A stretch of DNA of 64,000 nucleotides, taken from the NCBI RefSeq assembly GCF_014204535.1, contig NZ_JACHLR010000003.1, forward strand, positions 62,001 to 126,000, in the 5' to 3' direction. Positions 46,818 to 63,471 of the stretch are shown piece after piece. Both the position numbers and the translations under genes were made by a program. Source of the stretch: Novosphingobium chloroacetimidivorans. GTDB taxonomy: Bacteria; Pseudomonadota; Alphaproteobacteria; Sphingomonadales; Sphingomonadaceae. The notes beneath the pieces were generated by a model. That model did no database searches, had not been told where the DNA came from, and saw only the letters and a list, made by a program, of their open reading frames with translations. The first letter of the stretch is position 1. Each line of letters starts with the position of its first letter.

Positions 46818-46985
46818 GGTGGTCCGGGCTTGATCAAAGGGGTCGACGCCCATCGATAGGCGTATTCGGCCGCCGGCTCGTCCTCGCGCAGCAACGGGTT
46901 GATGGCGCCGTGGCTCTCGCCGGCCATGTTTGGACGGAGGGTGTTTGCCGGAGCGACCTGAGCCCACCGCGAACCAGGCAGTCGC

Positions 46986-47993
46986 TCAGAACCACCTCAG
47001 GCGACGGAACAGCAGCAACAGCGCGCCCGCGATCGCCGCGCCGATCATCACCACTTCCCAGAACGCGAAGGGGTCCTTGGCATGCGGGATACCTTCCACG
47101 TTCATGCCCAGCAGACCGGCTATGAAGTTGAGCGGCAGGAAGATCGTCGCCACGACCGCCAGTTGCGACTGGGTGCGCGCATTGCGCTCCAGCAGCCGTG
47201 CGCGCACGTCGTCCTGCAGAACCAGCGCGCTTTCCTTGCTGATGTCGAGATCCTCGACATAACGACGAAGGCGATCGATCGATTCGGCGATCTCGCGCCG
47301 GTCGTGCTCCTCGAACCAGGCGGGCGCATCGCGGGAAATGTTCTCGAGCGCCTCGTGCTGTGGCGACATGTAGCGCTTGAGCGCCAGGCATTCGCGCCGG
47401 ATGCGCGTGATTTCATTGAGGGTCGCCTTGTCGGCGCAATCGACCTCGCCGGCCTCCAGCGTATCGATCGCCTCGTCCAGATCGAGGATGACGTGGCTCA
47501 TCCGGTCGATCATGTGCTCGGTCAGCGATGTGATCAGCGATCCGGCATCGACCGGGCCGTGCCCTTCGTCCAGTTCGTGCCGCGTATCGCGCGGGGTCTG
47601 CAGGGCGACGCGGCGCAGGGTGATCAGCCGCTGGCCGTCGCACCAGACCTGCATGGAGACCATGTCCTCGGGCTCGGCGCCGGGATTGAAGTTTATGCCG
47701 CGCAGCGTCGCCACCAATGCCTCGCCCTCGCGGAAGGCGCGCGGACGCGTGGCGTCGCTGGTGAGCAGCTCGGCAGTGGGCTCGGGCACGGCGAGCGCGT
47801 CCATCAACCATGCGCGGACGCCGGGCACCGTGCGGCACATATGCAGCCAGAGCACTTCCCCGGCTTGCGAGGATCGCCAGTTCTGCGCCTCCTCCCACCC
47901 GATCGCGCGTGCGCCGCCCCGGCCGTCGAGCACGCGGCCGAACAGGAGCGGTCCGTCGAGGTCGCAATCGTCGTTGTGGGTCGGGTCGAGCAT
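46986..47993 (-). CDS. zntB: ZntB/CorA-family divalent metal transporter
   Basis: Encodes 335 residues from ATG 47993 (MLDPTHNDDCDLDGP). A large cytosolic domain with a long helix (about 130-270) is followed by two C-terminal transmembrane helices. The ion-selectivity GMN motif stands between them (LLGMNVEGIP). The family forms pentamers moving Zn or Mg. The sequence before the GMN looks like the ZntB branch. It is separate from its neighbours. Confidence 0.88.
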   Translation of the reverse strand: MLDPTHNDDCDLDGPLLFGRVLDGRGGARAIGWEEAQNWRSSQAGEVLWLHMCRTVPGVRAWLMDALAVPEPTAELLTSDATRPRAFREGEALVATLRGINFNPGAEPEDMVSMQVWCDGQRLITLRRVALQTPRDTRHELDEGHGPVDAGSLITSLTEHMIDRMSHVILDLDEAIDTLEAGEVDCADKATLNEITRIRRECLALKRYMSPQHEALENISRDAPAWFEEHDRREIAESIDRLRRYVEDLDISKESALVLQDDVRARLLERNARTQSQLAVVATIFLPLNFIAGLLGMNVEGIPHAKDPFAFWEVVMIGAAIAGALLLLFRRLRWF

Positions 47994-48061
47994 CGGCGCT
48001 GCATGCCCGAACGATGGACCGCGCGAAAGGTGCCATCTCACCGGACGCGCGCACGTGTACT

Positions 48062-48313
48062 TCAGGCCCGCATGTGCTGCTCCATCGCGAGCGTCGGCTT
48101 GTCCTCCAGCGAAACCCGCATCGGCTGGTCAAGCCGAAGCGGACGTCGACCGTACCCGCTCCCGTGCGGCTGCGGCGGGGCACAGCCGTATCCGTCGTCG
48201 CCTTGCGTCATCGGGCACGGCGCTGGTTGCGCAGCGAGCAGGGGCGCGGCGAAAGGCGCGGCGCTGGCCACGAGCAGCGCGGCGACGAGCAGCCAATGAT
48301 GCGAGATCCTCAT
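48062..48313 (-). CDS. Small exported protein of unknown function
   Basis: Encodes 83 residues from ATG 48313 with an AGGAGA ribosome site. A clear signal peptide (about 1-28: HHWLLVAALLVASAAPFAAP) is followed by a ~55-residue mature part with two cysteines (PAPCPMTQGDDGYGCAPP) that could form a disulfide, then a Tyr/Arg-rich piece. No family recognised. The ORF's stop is at 48062; the divergent ispG begins 183 nt away. Confidence 0.65.
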   Translation of the reverse strand: MRISHHWLLVAALLVASAAPFAAPLLAAQPAPCPMTQGDDGYGCAPPQPHGSGYGRRPLRLDQPMRVSLEDKPTLAMEQHMRA

Positions 48314-48496
48314 GGGATTTGCTCTCCTCTTGTCGTGGTTCTCTTCGTCGTCGTCAGCGGGTCCTGACGGTCGCCGCCTCATGCCGCAGGGGCGCAACCG
48401 AGGAAATCGCGCCCGTCGCAAGGGCTCGCACGTTGGTCGATCACGGACGCAACAGCCGCCTTTCACCTGTCGCACGAAGCGCGTATATGAGCGCCC

Positions 48497-49633
48497 ATGT
48501 CCTCCATTCGTCCCTGGCGCACTATCGAGCGCCGCAAGAGCCGCCAGATCATGGTCGGCAAGGTCCCCGTCGGCGGTGATGCCCCGATCACGGTGCAGAC
48601 CATGACCAACACGCTGACCAGCGACGCCGGGGCGACGATCGACCAGATTCGCCGCTGCGAGGATGCCGGCGCCGACCTGATCCGCGTCTCGTGTCCCGAC
48701 GTGGAAAGCACGGCGGCGTTCCGCGAGATCGCCCGCGCGGCGAAAGTGCCGCTGATCGCGGACATCCATTTCCACTACAAGCGCGCCCTGGAAGCCGCCG
48801 ATGCCGGCGCCGCCTGCCTGCGCATCAACCCCGGCAACATCGGCTCCAACGAGCGCGTCGCCGAAGTGGTGCGCGCCGCCAAGGCCAACGGCTGCGCCAT
48901 CCGCATCGGCGTGAATGCCGGCAGCCTGGAGCGCGACTTGCTGGAGAAGTACGGCGAGCCTTGCCCGGAGGCACTGGTCGAATCGGCGCTGGATCACATC
49001 AAGCTGCTGCAGGACCACGATTTCCACGAGTACAAGGTGGCGGTGAAGGCCAGCGACGTGTTCCTCGCCGTCGCCGCCTACCAGGGCCTGGCCGAGGCGA
49101 CCGACTGTCCGCTGCACTTGGGGATCACCGAGGCGGGCGGACTGATCGGCGGCACCGTCAAGTCGGCACTGGGCATCGGCAACATGCTGTGGGCCGGCAT
49201 CGGCGACACCCTGCGCGTCTCGCTCTCGGCCGAGCCGGAAGAGGAAGTGCGCGTCGGCTTCGAGATCCTCAAGTCCCTGGGCCTGCGCACCCGCGGCGTG
49301 CGCGTGGTTTCCTGCCCGTCCTGCGCGCGCCAGGGCTTCGACGTGATCCGCACGGTCGAGGCGCTGGAAAAGCGGTTGTCGCACATCAAGACGCCGCTCT
49401 CGCTCTCGGTCCTGGGCTGCGTCGTCAACGGCCCGGGCGAGGCGCGCGAGACCGACATCGGCCTTACCGGCGGCGGCAATGGCAAGCACATGGTCTATCT
49501 CTCGGGCGTGACCGATCATCATGTGCAGTCGGCCGACATGCTCGACCACATCGTCGCGCTCGTCGAAGCCAAGGCGGCCGAGATCGAATCGCAGATGACC
49601 GATGCCGACAAGGTGACCGAGGCGGCGGAGTAA
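48497..49633 (+). CDS. ispG: 4-hydroxy-3-methylbut-2-enyl diphosphate synthase
   Basis: Encodes 378 residues. A TIM-barrel N-terminal region ([32 protein letters not shown]) is followed by the C-terminal iron-sulfur domain, with cluster ligands in [11 protein letters not shown] plus the Cys of GCVVNGPGE. It carries out the penultimate step of the non-mevalonate isoprenoid pathway in the cytosol. The start ATG lies in AGCGCCCATG with no strong ribosome site. Confidence 0.96.
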   Translation: MSSIRPWRTIERRKSRQIMVGKVPVGGDAPITVQTMTNTLTSDAGATIDQIRRCEDAGADLIRVSCPDVESTAAFREIARAAKVPLIADIHFHYKRALEAADAGAACLRINPGNIGSNERVAEVVRAAKANGCAIRIGVNAGSLERDLLEKYGEPCPEALVESALDHIKLLQDHDFHEYKVAVKASDVFLAVAAYQGLAEATDCPLHLGITEAGGLIGGTVKSALGIGNMLWAGIGDTLRVSLSAEPEEEVRVGFEILKSLGLRTRGVRVVSCPSCARQGFDVIRTVEALEKRLSHIKTPLSLSVLGCVVNGPGEARETDIGLTGGGNGKHMVYLSGVTDHHVQSADMLDHIVALVEAKAAEIESQMTDADKVTEAAE

Positions 49634-49785
49634 ATAATTCGACTGCCGGTCGCCAACTATAGCGCGGCGCGAAGCAACTGTAACTTCTGTGTTTAAGCAC
49701 GTGCTCTTGGCTGTTCGACAGCGCCCCTGATGATGCCCAGCTGTTTCTACGTATAGACAGGCAATCGCCTCCCGCAGATACCAGA

Positions 49786-49838
49786 ACCCGGCTTCCCGGG
49801 TGGCCTTCCAGAAAACACTCCGCACCGCGTCCGGTGCG
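49786..49838 (+). promoter_or_regulatory. Two hairpins in the leader of the PEP-CTERM-like gene
   Basis: ACCCGG-CTTC-CCGGGT (49786-49801) and CGCACCG-CGTC-CGGTGCG (49821-49838) are perfect stems followed by CCTGTTCTGTTTC. They lie 30-80 nt before the start codon and could form a leaky attenuator or stabilise the 5' end. No sigma-54-type promoter was found. Confidence 0.4.
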
Positions 49839-49867
49839 CCTGTTCTGTTTCTTGAGGGGCAAATCTC

Positions 49868-51097
49868 ATGGCATTATCAGCATACCGGCTGGCGTTGTCG
49901 CTCGCCGGCGCGGCGATCTGTTCGACGCTCGGTGCATCGCACAGCGCGCAGGCCGCCACCTGCATCGGCAACTGCGGCCACAACTTCGGCACCGCCGATG
50001 GCGTCATCGTACCCGCTCCGGGCAGCTTCGGCGAATACGACTGGGTGTCGACCCAGGGCGGCCTCGATGGTGCGGCAGGGATCGCCGGCTACGACACCAG
50101 CGCCACCAACGGCTCGGAACTGCTGTCAGACATCTTCTTCGCCGCCGTGGGCCAGATCGTCAGCTTCAACTTCAACTACGTGACGTCCGACGGTTCGCAG
50201 TTCGCGGACTACGGGTTCGCACAGCTGATCAACACCACCACCAGCGAAGTCTACGAGCTGTTCAACGCTCGCACGGTGCCCGATGGCGCCATCATTCCCG
50301 GTCGCGATCTGCCGCCGGTGGTGGCGACACTCTCGCCGGCCGTGGTGTCGATCAATCCGGGCGCACCGACTTGGTCCCCCCTCGGAGACTCGAGCGGAGA
50401 CTGCTACGGCCCGGGCTGCGGCTATACCGGCTGGGTCGCGTCGACCTTCACGGTGCCGACCGAGGGCTCGTACCAACTGCGCTTCGGCGCCGCCAATTGG
50501 CTCGACGCCGCCTACGACAGCGGCCTGGCGTTCAGCGGCCTGCTGCTGGACGGCGCGACCATCGGCGATGGCTCCAGCTTCGAGAACCCGCTGCTGCCGC
50601 AGGAGATCGGGCCCAACGGCGAGTTCCAGTTCGAGTTCACCGCGACGCCCAACCAGACCGTGTTCGTCGATCCCTACATCACCACGGGCTACGACTTCGA
50701 GGTGCAGTCCGGCCAGCTGATCCTGAGCGCCATCTTCCCCGAGCTCGGCGATGCGAACGGCTACGACGTGTTCAGCCTGACCGACCTCGTCAATCCACTG
50801 GGAACGGGCATCATGGGCGGATCGCTGTTCAGCTTCGGATCGGGCGTGAGCGGTTTCGCCTTGCGCGGGATCGATCCCTCGCTCGCGCTCGATCCCGCGA
50901 ACGTGGGTGCGTTCGTGACCGGCCTGACGTTCGACATCAGTGGCCCGACCACGATCCAGCTGACCCAGACTCCGGTGACCGAGTTCTCCGCCGCCGTGCC
51001 CGAGACATCGACCTGGGCCATGATGATCCTGGGCCTCGGCCTTATGGGCGCGACCCTACGCCGTCGGTCTGCCGTACGGGCTGTAGCGGTGGCTTAG
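49868..51097 (+). CDS. Exported protein with PEP-CTERM-like sorting signal
   Basis: Encodes 409 residues from ATG 49868 with a GAGGGG ribosome site. Signal peptide (about 1-29, ending SAQA) is followed by a Gly/Ser/Thr-rich beta-type body with an N-terminal Cys pair (TCIGNCGH). The tail reads VPETSTWAMMILGLGLMGAT then LRRR, which is the PEP-CTERM pattern (motif, hydrophobic helix, Arg cluster) with PET instead of PEP. Such proteins are recognised by exosortase and tied to exopolysaccharide or cell-surface deposition. The exosortase is not in this window. Confidence 0.85.
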   Translation: MALSAYRLALSLAGAAICSTLGASHSAQAATCIGNCGHNFGTADGVIVPAPGSFGEYDWVSTQGGLDGAAGIAGYDTSATNGSELLSDIFFAAVGQIVSFNFNYVTSDGSQFADYGFAQLINTTTSEVYELFNARTVPDGAIIPGRDLPPVVATLSPAVVSINPGAPTWSPLGDSSGDCYGPGCGYTGWVASTFTVPTEGSYQLRFGAANWLDAAYDSGLAFSGLLLDGATIGDGSSFENPLLPQEIGPNGEFQFEFTATPNQTVFVDPYITTGYDFEVQSGQLILSAIFPELGDANGYDVFSLTDLVNPLGTGIMGGSLFSFGSGVSGFALRGIDPSLALDPANVGAFVTGLTFDISGPTTIQLTQTPVTEFSAAVPETSTWAMMILGLGLMGATLRRRSAVRAVAVA

Positions 51098-51264
51098 TGG
51101 CCCTGGCCCTCTTCCCGTGCGGAAAAAGGAACGGCTGAGCGGCATGCCGCCTGGCCGCAGTGAGAGAGGGACTTGTGCGCTCACAGACGTCGAGCCCCTC
51201 TCTCCACCGGGGAGAGGAGGTGCACTCCGCGCGCGACATAGGCTCCGTCTTGGCGGCAGTTGCT

Positions 51265-51489
51265 TCAGAGATCGATCAGCCCGAGCGAGCGGCGCGGCTT
51301 GCCACCCTGGTCGGATTGGACATGGCTGCAGCCCGGACCGAAGCATGTCTCGGCCGCGCCGGCACGCACGCCGGTCCACAGCGCGAACGCGGTCATGGCC
51401 AGGACCGCGGCTGCGGCGGCTGTGGTGACGGGCGAGTGCGAGCGGAACATCGGCGAGACTTTCACGGCTGGTCTGTGTGCGTCACCCAT
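51265..51489 (-). CDS. Small membrane/exported protein
   Basis: Encodes 74 residues from ATG 51489, or 61 from an internal ATG at 51450 that begins MFRSHSPVTTAAAAAVLAMT. It has one hydrophobic signal segment, then a short mature piece TCFGPGCSHVQSDQGGKPRR with a C-x4-C pair. No family recognised and no strong ribosome site, so it is only moderately supported. Its product and the 83-residue protein at 48062 share the small-exported, Cys-pair style. Confidence 0.45.
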   Translation of the reverse strand: MGDAHRPAVKVSPMFRSHSPVTTAAAAAVLAMTAFALWTGVRAGAAETCFGPGCSHVQSDQGGKPRRSLGLIDL

Positions 51490-51609
51490 GCCGCATCGCG
51501 TCCGCCGAGGCCATGTCGCCCGTCGAGCCGGCCATGTCGCTCGTCGACGAAGCGCCCGCCGCGGAAGATCTGCCAGCAGAATGCGCCCGATCTCAGGAGG
51601 GATGGCGCC

Positions 51610-52038
51610 TCAGAAATGAATGTCGATGTAGTCGGTCAGCCTATCGCACCACTCGAACTCACGCAGCCGGTAGTATGGGCGCCCTTGGGTGATGGCGAAG
51701 TGCCAGTCCTTGGTCGCTTCGCAACGGCGGCCGAGATCCGGCGTGTCGGTCATGCGGATGGTCCCGCGAAAGGTGAAATGGCCCTTGCCGATCTCGGTCA
51801 CGGTGCCGTCCAGCTGCAAGCGCCCCGGCCCACCCGCCTGCGCCTGCGCGGCGGTCAGACGCCACACCGGTCCCTTGACTACGCGCACCGAGCCTCGGGT
51901 GTGCCAGTCGATCCATTGCAGCGTCACGCCCTTGGCCGCGAGCAGGCGCTGTGCGTCACGGGCGCTGTTGATACGCGTGCGCTCGCCCGGTGCGGCAGCG
52001 GTCAGCAAGGCAAGCGGCAGGAGCAGGAGGGCGCGCAT
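51610..52038 (-). CDS. Exported protein of unknown function
   Basis: Encodes 142 residues. A signal peptide (MRALLLLPLALLTAAAPG) is followed by a soluble domain with a Gly/Thr-rich middle (GTVTEIGKGHFTFRGTIRM) and a C-terminal YYRLREFEWCDRLTDYIDI. Cys residues near 105 and 131 could pair in the periplasm. The pattern resembles small sphingomonad hypothetical proteins but no named family was recognised. Confidence 0.65.
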   Translation of the reverse strand: MRALLLLPLALLTAAAPGERTRINSARDAQRLLAAKGVTLQWIDWHTRGSVRVVKGPVWRLTAAQAQAGGPGRLQLDGTVTEIGKGHFTFRGTIRMTDTPDLGRRCEATKDWHFAITQGRPYYRLREFEWCDRLTDYIDIHF

Positions 52039-52166
52039 CTTCGCATGGTAGCGCCTTTTGGCCGCCTTGTCCCGTAGCGAGGCGCGAGCCTACGCGTTCG
52101 CACTTGCAAAACGATCCAGATCGGACACACTCGGCTCAGGCGATTTGAAGAAGGACGACTCAGCTC

Positions 52167-52382
52167 GTGTTGAAGCTGATCTTCTTGCTGGCCATCGTGA
52201 TGGCGACCGGCACGGTCCTGGTCCTGCTGGTGATGTCGCGCCGCAATCGCCATCGCCGCCGCCTCAGCCGCGCGCGACGCGAAGGCGACTATGCCGAGCG
52301 ACAGTCGCAATGGCGCAAGTACCTCAGCATCGATCAGAGCGGCCCCGAGCGCCGCAACACCGACCAGGGCGACGGCAAGTAA
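52167..52382 (+). CDS. Small single-pass membrane protein
   Basis: Encodes 71 residues from GTG 52167 with an AAGGA site 11 nt upstream. One transmembrane helix (about 2-23, LIFLLAIVMATGTVLVLLVM) is followed by a very basic Arg-rich cytosolic segment and an acidic end. Function unknown. The helix-then-basic layout fits an N-out, C-in anchor. Confidence 0.6.
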   Translation: MLKLIFLLAIVMATGTVLVLLVMSRRNRHRRRLSRARREGDYAERQSQWRKYLSIDQSGPERRNTDQGDGK

Positions 52383-52720
52383 CGGCAGGCGAGTACCGCG
52401 TTCCAGGGCGTCTTGACCAAGAGCGAAGCCGCTCCAGGTTTCGATGCCGCATTGCCCGAGACGATGACCGGAAACGGTCGACTGGAGAATGCTCTAGCGG
52501 GAGCAGATCGACAAGCTCCTGCTCCCGTTCGTGTCGGGCCAAGTCGAAACACGTGAGCGTGGCGCTACCGTGTCGACTTCGCTCGACGCGAGCGGGGGGA
52601 GAGCAGCATGCGCAGGGATGGCCGCGTGCCCCAAACATGAAGACCCCGACCGACCAACGAAAAGCCCCGCCGGATCACTCCGGCGGGGCTTCTGGTTAGC
52701 CGAGGTTCGGCGAGCCAGGC
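52383..52720. other. Gene-free stretch before rpoC terminator
   Basis: No convincing gene was seen here. Apart from the rpoC terminator hairpin it is plain GC-rich sequence with only short, unsupported frames. Confidence 0.6.
52660..52691 (-). terminator. Intrinsic terminator of rpoBC
   Basis: On the minus strand AAGCCCCGCCGGA pairs with TCCGGCGGGGCTT (13 bp) around a 4-nt loop, followed by TT. It lies 30-60 nt after the rpoC stop codon. Confidence 0.88.
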
Positions 52721-57007
<4,287 letters not shown>

Positions 57008-57024
57008 TCTGAACTCCGTTTAAG

Positions 57025-57141
57025 CCCTCTCCCCTTCGGGGGAGAGGGTTGGGAGAGGGGGCTGTCCCCCTGAAACTTCGCTGGCGAGAAAGGACAACAA
57101 GCCCCCTCTCCCCGACCCTCTCCCCCTGAAGGGGAGAGGGA
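57025..57141. repeat. Palindrome in the rpoB-rpoC gap (family D)
   Basis: CCCTCTCCCCTTCGGGGGAG and GAGGGTTGGGAGAGGGGGC at the left face GCCCCCTCTCCCCGACCCTC and TCCCCCTGAAGGGGAGAGGG at the right. The whole can fold into a long nested hairpin between two essential genes. It ends 7 nt from the rpoB stop. Confidence 0.85.
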
Positions 57142-57148
57142 GATTGCC

Positions 57149-61345
<4,197 letters not shown>

Positions 61346-61978
61346 GAGAAATCTATCGCCTTTTCGCTTCGCCGGTCTCGCGCCGGAGGAACCGGGCAAG
61401 CCTGCCATCGTTATCTCTCGCGATTCGCCGCCGAAGCGACGAAGCCATCCACAAGCGCAACAAAGGCCGCGGACGCACGCTGCCAAGTGGCAGTCCTGCG
61501 CTTCGCAGCCTGTTGCGTCAGATGGATACTCGGGTTCCGCTTCCTTCCGTGACGAGTCCCCGCGCTGGACTCACCTTGCTCGAAGCGCCGAGCTGGACCC
61601 GCCATATAGGACCGTGCCGGCTCGCTGTCAAACGGGCGGCAACTGTGTTTTGCGCGGCGACGTGCGCTGGCGAGACGACGAATGCCGCTCGTCATCCGGC
61701 AACGCAGTGCAGTCTACTCCATTCTGACGGAAGAAGAGAACGCTCGGGGCATATCGGGTCTTCCTTGATGCGAATGCAGAGCGTTAACACAACTGAACCG
61801 CAAGTTAATGCCGTGCAGCGTGAAGTCATCATGACCGGCACAAGCAAGCCCAGAAAGCGTCTCCCTAAAAGCTTAGCTAGTTCAGCAACACTCAATCGGT
61901 CGCAACTCCCATGTCAACTCATCGGAAAAATGAGTATTAGCACTGTAACTGCGGTGTCGATTGCGCATTCTACCAGTC
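61346..61978. other. 633-bp divergent region upstream of rpoB
   Basis: Holds no gene. It is less GC-rich than its surroundings between about 61730 and 61970 and should contain the rpoB promoter and that of the Ala/Pro-rich protein. No clear consensus promoter or terminator could be picked by eye. Confidence 0.5.
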
Positions 61979-63073
61979 ATGACACAGACACTCACTCGAT
62001 CGCTTAGCGCGACCGCCGCGATTTCAGCGGTTCTCGCGCTCGGTTCCACCCCGGTTCTGGCTCAGGAAGCCGCACCGACGATCAAGGTTCCGCCCGTTAC
62101 CGCTTCGCCGGCAGCCCCGGAGACCACGACCGCACCTGCGACGACGAGCGTGGCAACGCCGGCCGCTGCTGCAGCGGCGCCCGCACCCACGATCGTGCTG
62201 CCGGATGTGACCACCACTTCGGCGCCGGCGCCGGTGCAGGCCCCGATCACCACTCAGGCTGCCACCACCCAGGCTACCACGACTCAGGCCGAAACCGCTC
62301 CGCCCCGCTCGCAGACGGCTCGTCCGGCTGAGCCCCGCAGCGCCAGCGCCGCTCCCCGGCGCGCGTCGGGCGCGACTCCATCGCCCGCCCGCGCTGAGGT
62401 GGCAGACACACCGGCGCGTCGTGCTGCGGCTGCACCCGCAACGGCAACCGAGCCGCCGCGTGCATCGAGCGCAAACATCCTGAACGATGCGCCGACTCGT
62501 CCGGCCGTGGCGCAGGACACCCCCTCGCCAGCCGCACCGGCTTCGAGCCCGGATGACGGCATCCCCGGAGAGGCACTTGCCGGCTTGCTCGCCGCGCTCG
62601 GCATCGGTGCCGTCGGCTATGCCGCGTTCCGCTCGCGCCGCCGCCGGACGGCGCCCGACGAAGCTTATCTCGCGGACGAAACCCTGGCGGACCGGAGCCT
62701 TGCCGCCGAACCGGTTCATGACGAGGTTGCCCCGCCGCGAACCGCGCCCGTGTTCGGCACCCCGCGACAGGCGCAGAAGACCGAGTGGCGTTATGGCTTG
62801 GCGCCGATCCGAGCAGAAGATGCCGAAACGCAGGTTATGGAGCGCGAGCCGATGGCTGCCGATGATCGCACCGCCGTGCTCGACCGGATGGTCGATGCCG
62901 CCCCGGACGAGGCCAACCCGTTCACCTCGCGCAAGGCGCGGCGCAAGCGGGCGAGACTGCTGCTCCAGCAGCGCGAGGCCGAAGCCCAGCGCAGCGCGCC
63001 GTTCGACTGGCGCTCCTACAGTCCGTCGACCAAGCCCTCCACCCCTGCACACACCCCGTTGGTCACGGCCTGA
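61979..63073 (+). CDS. Ala/Pro/Thr-rich exported protein with internal membrane anchor
   Basis: Encodes 364 residues from ATG 61979 (MTQTLTRSLSATAAISAVL). A signal peptide ends near residue 30 (VLAQE). A long Ala/Pro/Thr stretch (about 30-195) follows. Next comes a hydrophobic helix with an Arg cluster (EALAGLLAALGIGAVGYAAF then RSRRRR, about 202-226). The last ~140 residues are charged and likely cytosolic. The helix plus Arg cluster looks like a sorting signal, but it is internal, so this is more likely a bitopic protein with a disordered periplasmic arm. No known family. Confidence 0.7.
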   Translation: MTQTLTRSLSATAAISAVLALGSTPVLAQEAAPTIKVPPVTASPAAPETTTAPATTSVATPAAAAAAPAPTIVLPDVTTTSAPAPVQAPITTQAATTQATTTQAETAPPRSQTARPAEPRSASAAPRRASGATPSPARAEVADTPARRAAAAPATATEPPRASSANILNDAPTRPAVAQDTPSPAAPASSPDDGIPGEALAGLLAALGIGAVGYAAFRSRRRRTAPDEAYLADETLADRSLAAEPVHDEVAPPRTAPVFGTPRQAQKTEWRYGLAPIRAEDAETQVMEREPMAADDRTAVLDRMVDAAPDEANPFTSRKARRKRARLLLQQREAEAQRSAPFDWRSYSPSTKPSTPAHTPLVTA

Positions 63074-63097
63074 TCCAGCCCCCCCATCGGGGCTGAC

Positions 63098-63135
63098 AAG
63101 GGGCGGCTTTCCACGTCGGAAAGCCGCCCCTTTCT
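63098..63135 (+). terminator. Intrinsic terminator of the Ala/Pro-rich protein gene
   Basis: A 15-bp perfect stem AAGGGGCGGCTTTCC with its complement around ACGTC, followed by a T-rich TCTTCG stretch. It starts 25 nt after the stop. Confidence 0.88.
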
Positions 63136-63174
63136 TCGTGCGTCCTCCACCACGTTCCCGAGGCTCGATAATCT

Positions 63175-63250
63175 ACACATCGTTTTTCGATATTATTGAT
63201 TGACGATATGCCGAGACGAGCATATTGAAAGTCGATATAGACCATATCGG
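63175..63250 (+). promoter_or_regulatory. Promoter region with repeated CGATAT operators
   Basis: A promoter TTGACG (63200-63205), 17 nt, TATTGA (63223-63228) is surrounded by TCGATA at 63175, TCGATAT at 63187, CGATAT at 63204 and at 63233, and the inverted ATATCG at 63244. The last two form a perfect 6-bp inverted repeat with a 5-nt gap. Repeated half-sites over a promoter suggest a dimeric repressor, such as the XRE regulator usually encoded with DUF2975 genes. Confidence 0.6.
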
Positions 63251-63259
63251 AGAACGAAC

Positions 63260-63445
63260 ATGACCCTGACCCATCAACGCCCGCTTGCCATCCTCTTCGC
63301 CGCCGCGATTACCTTCGCGCTGTGGAGCCCGACCTTGTCCGGCCCGCTGCCGCAAAGTGCCGCTGCAACGCACCAGTCCACGTCGACCATGACCCGCGGT
63401 GCCGTCGTGTTCGCCGCGGCGCCCTCGTCGCCGGTGCTGATGTAA
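63260..63445 (+). CDS. Small exported protein preceding DUF2975 gene
   Basis: Encodes 61 residues from ATG 63260 with a GGAGAA ribosome site. A signal-like segment (PLAILFAAAITFALWSP) is followed by a short Ser/Thr/Ala-rich tail. It has no recognised family. It ends 26 nt before the DUF2975 start and probably shares its promoter. Confidence 0.6.
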   Translation: MTLTHQRPLAILFAAAITFALWSPTLSGPLPQSAAATHQSTSTMTRGAVVFAAAPSSPVLM

Positions 63446-63471
63446 TCGACCAGACACGAAGGGGGCCTGCC

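Noticed and set aside
46733..46927. 64-residue minus-strand frame after the GNAT gene
   Set aside because: Its second half is antisense to the GNAT gene, and no ribosome site or family match was seen. It is kept out of the feature list.
49640..49867. Sigma-54 promoter for the PEP-CTERM-like gene
   Set aside because: PEP-CTERM genes elsewhere often have one, but no TGGC-N8-TTGC pattern was found here.
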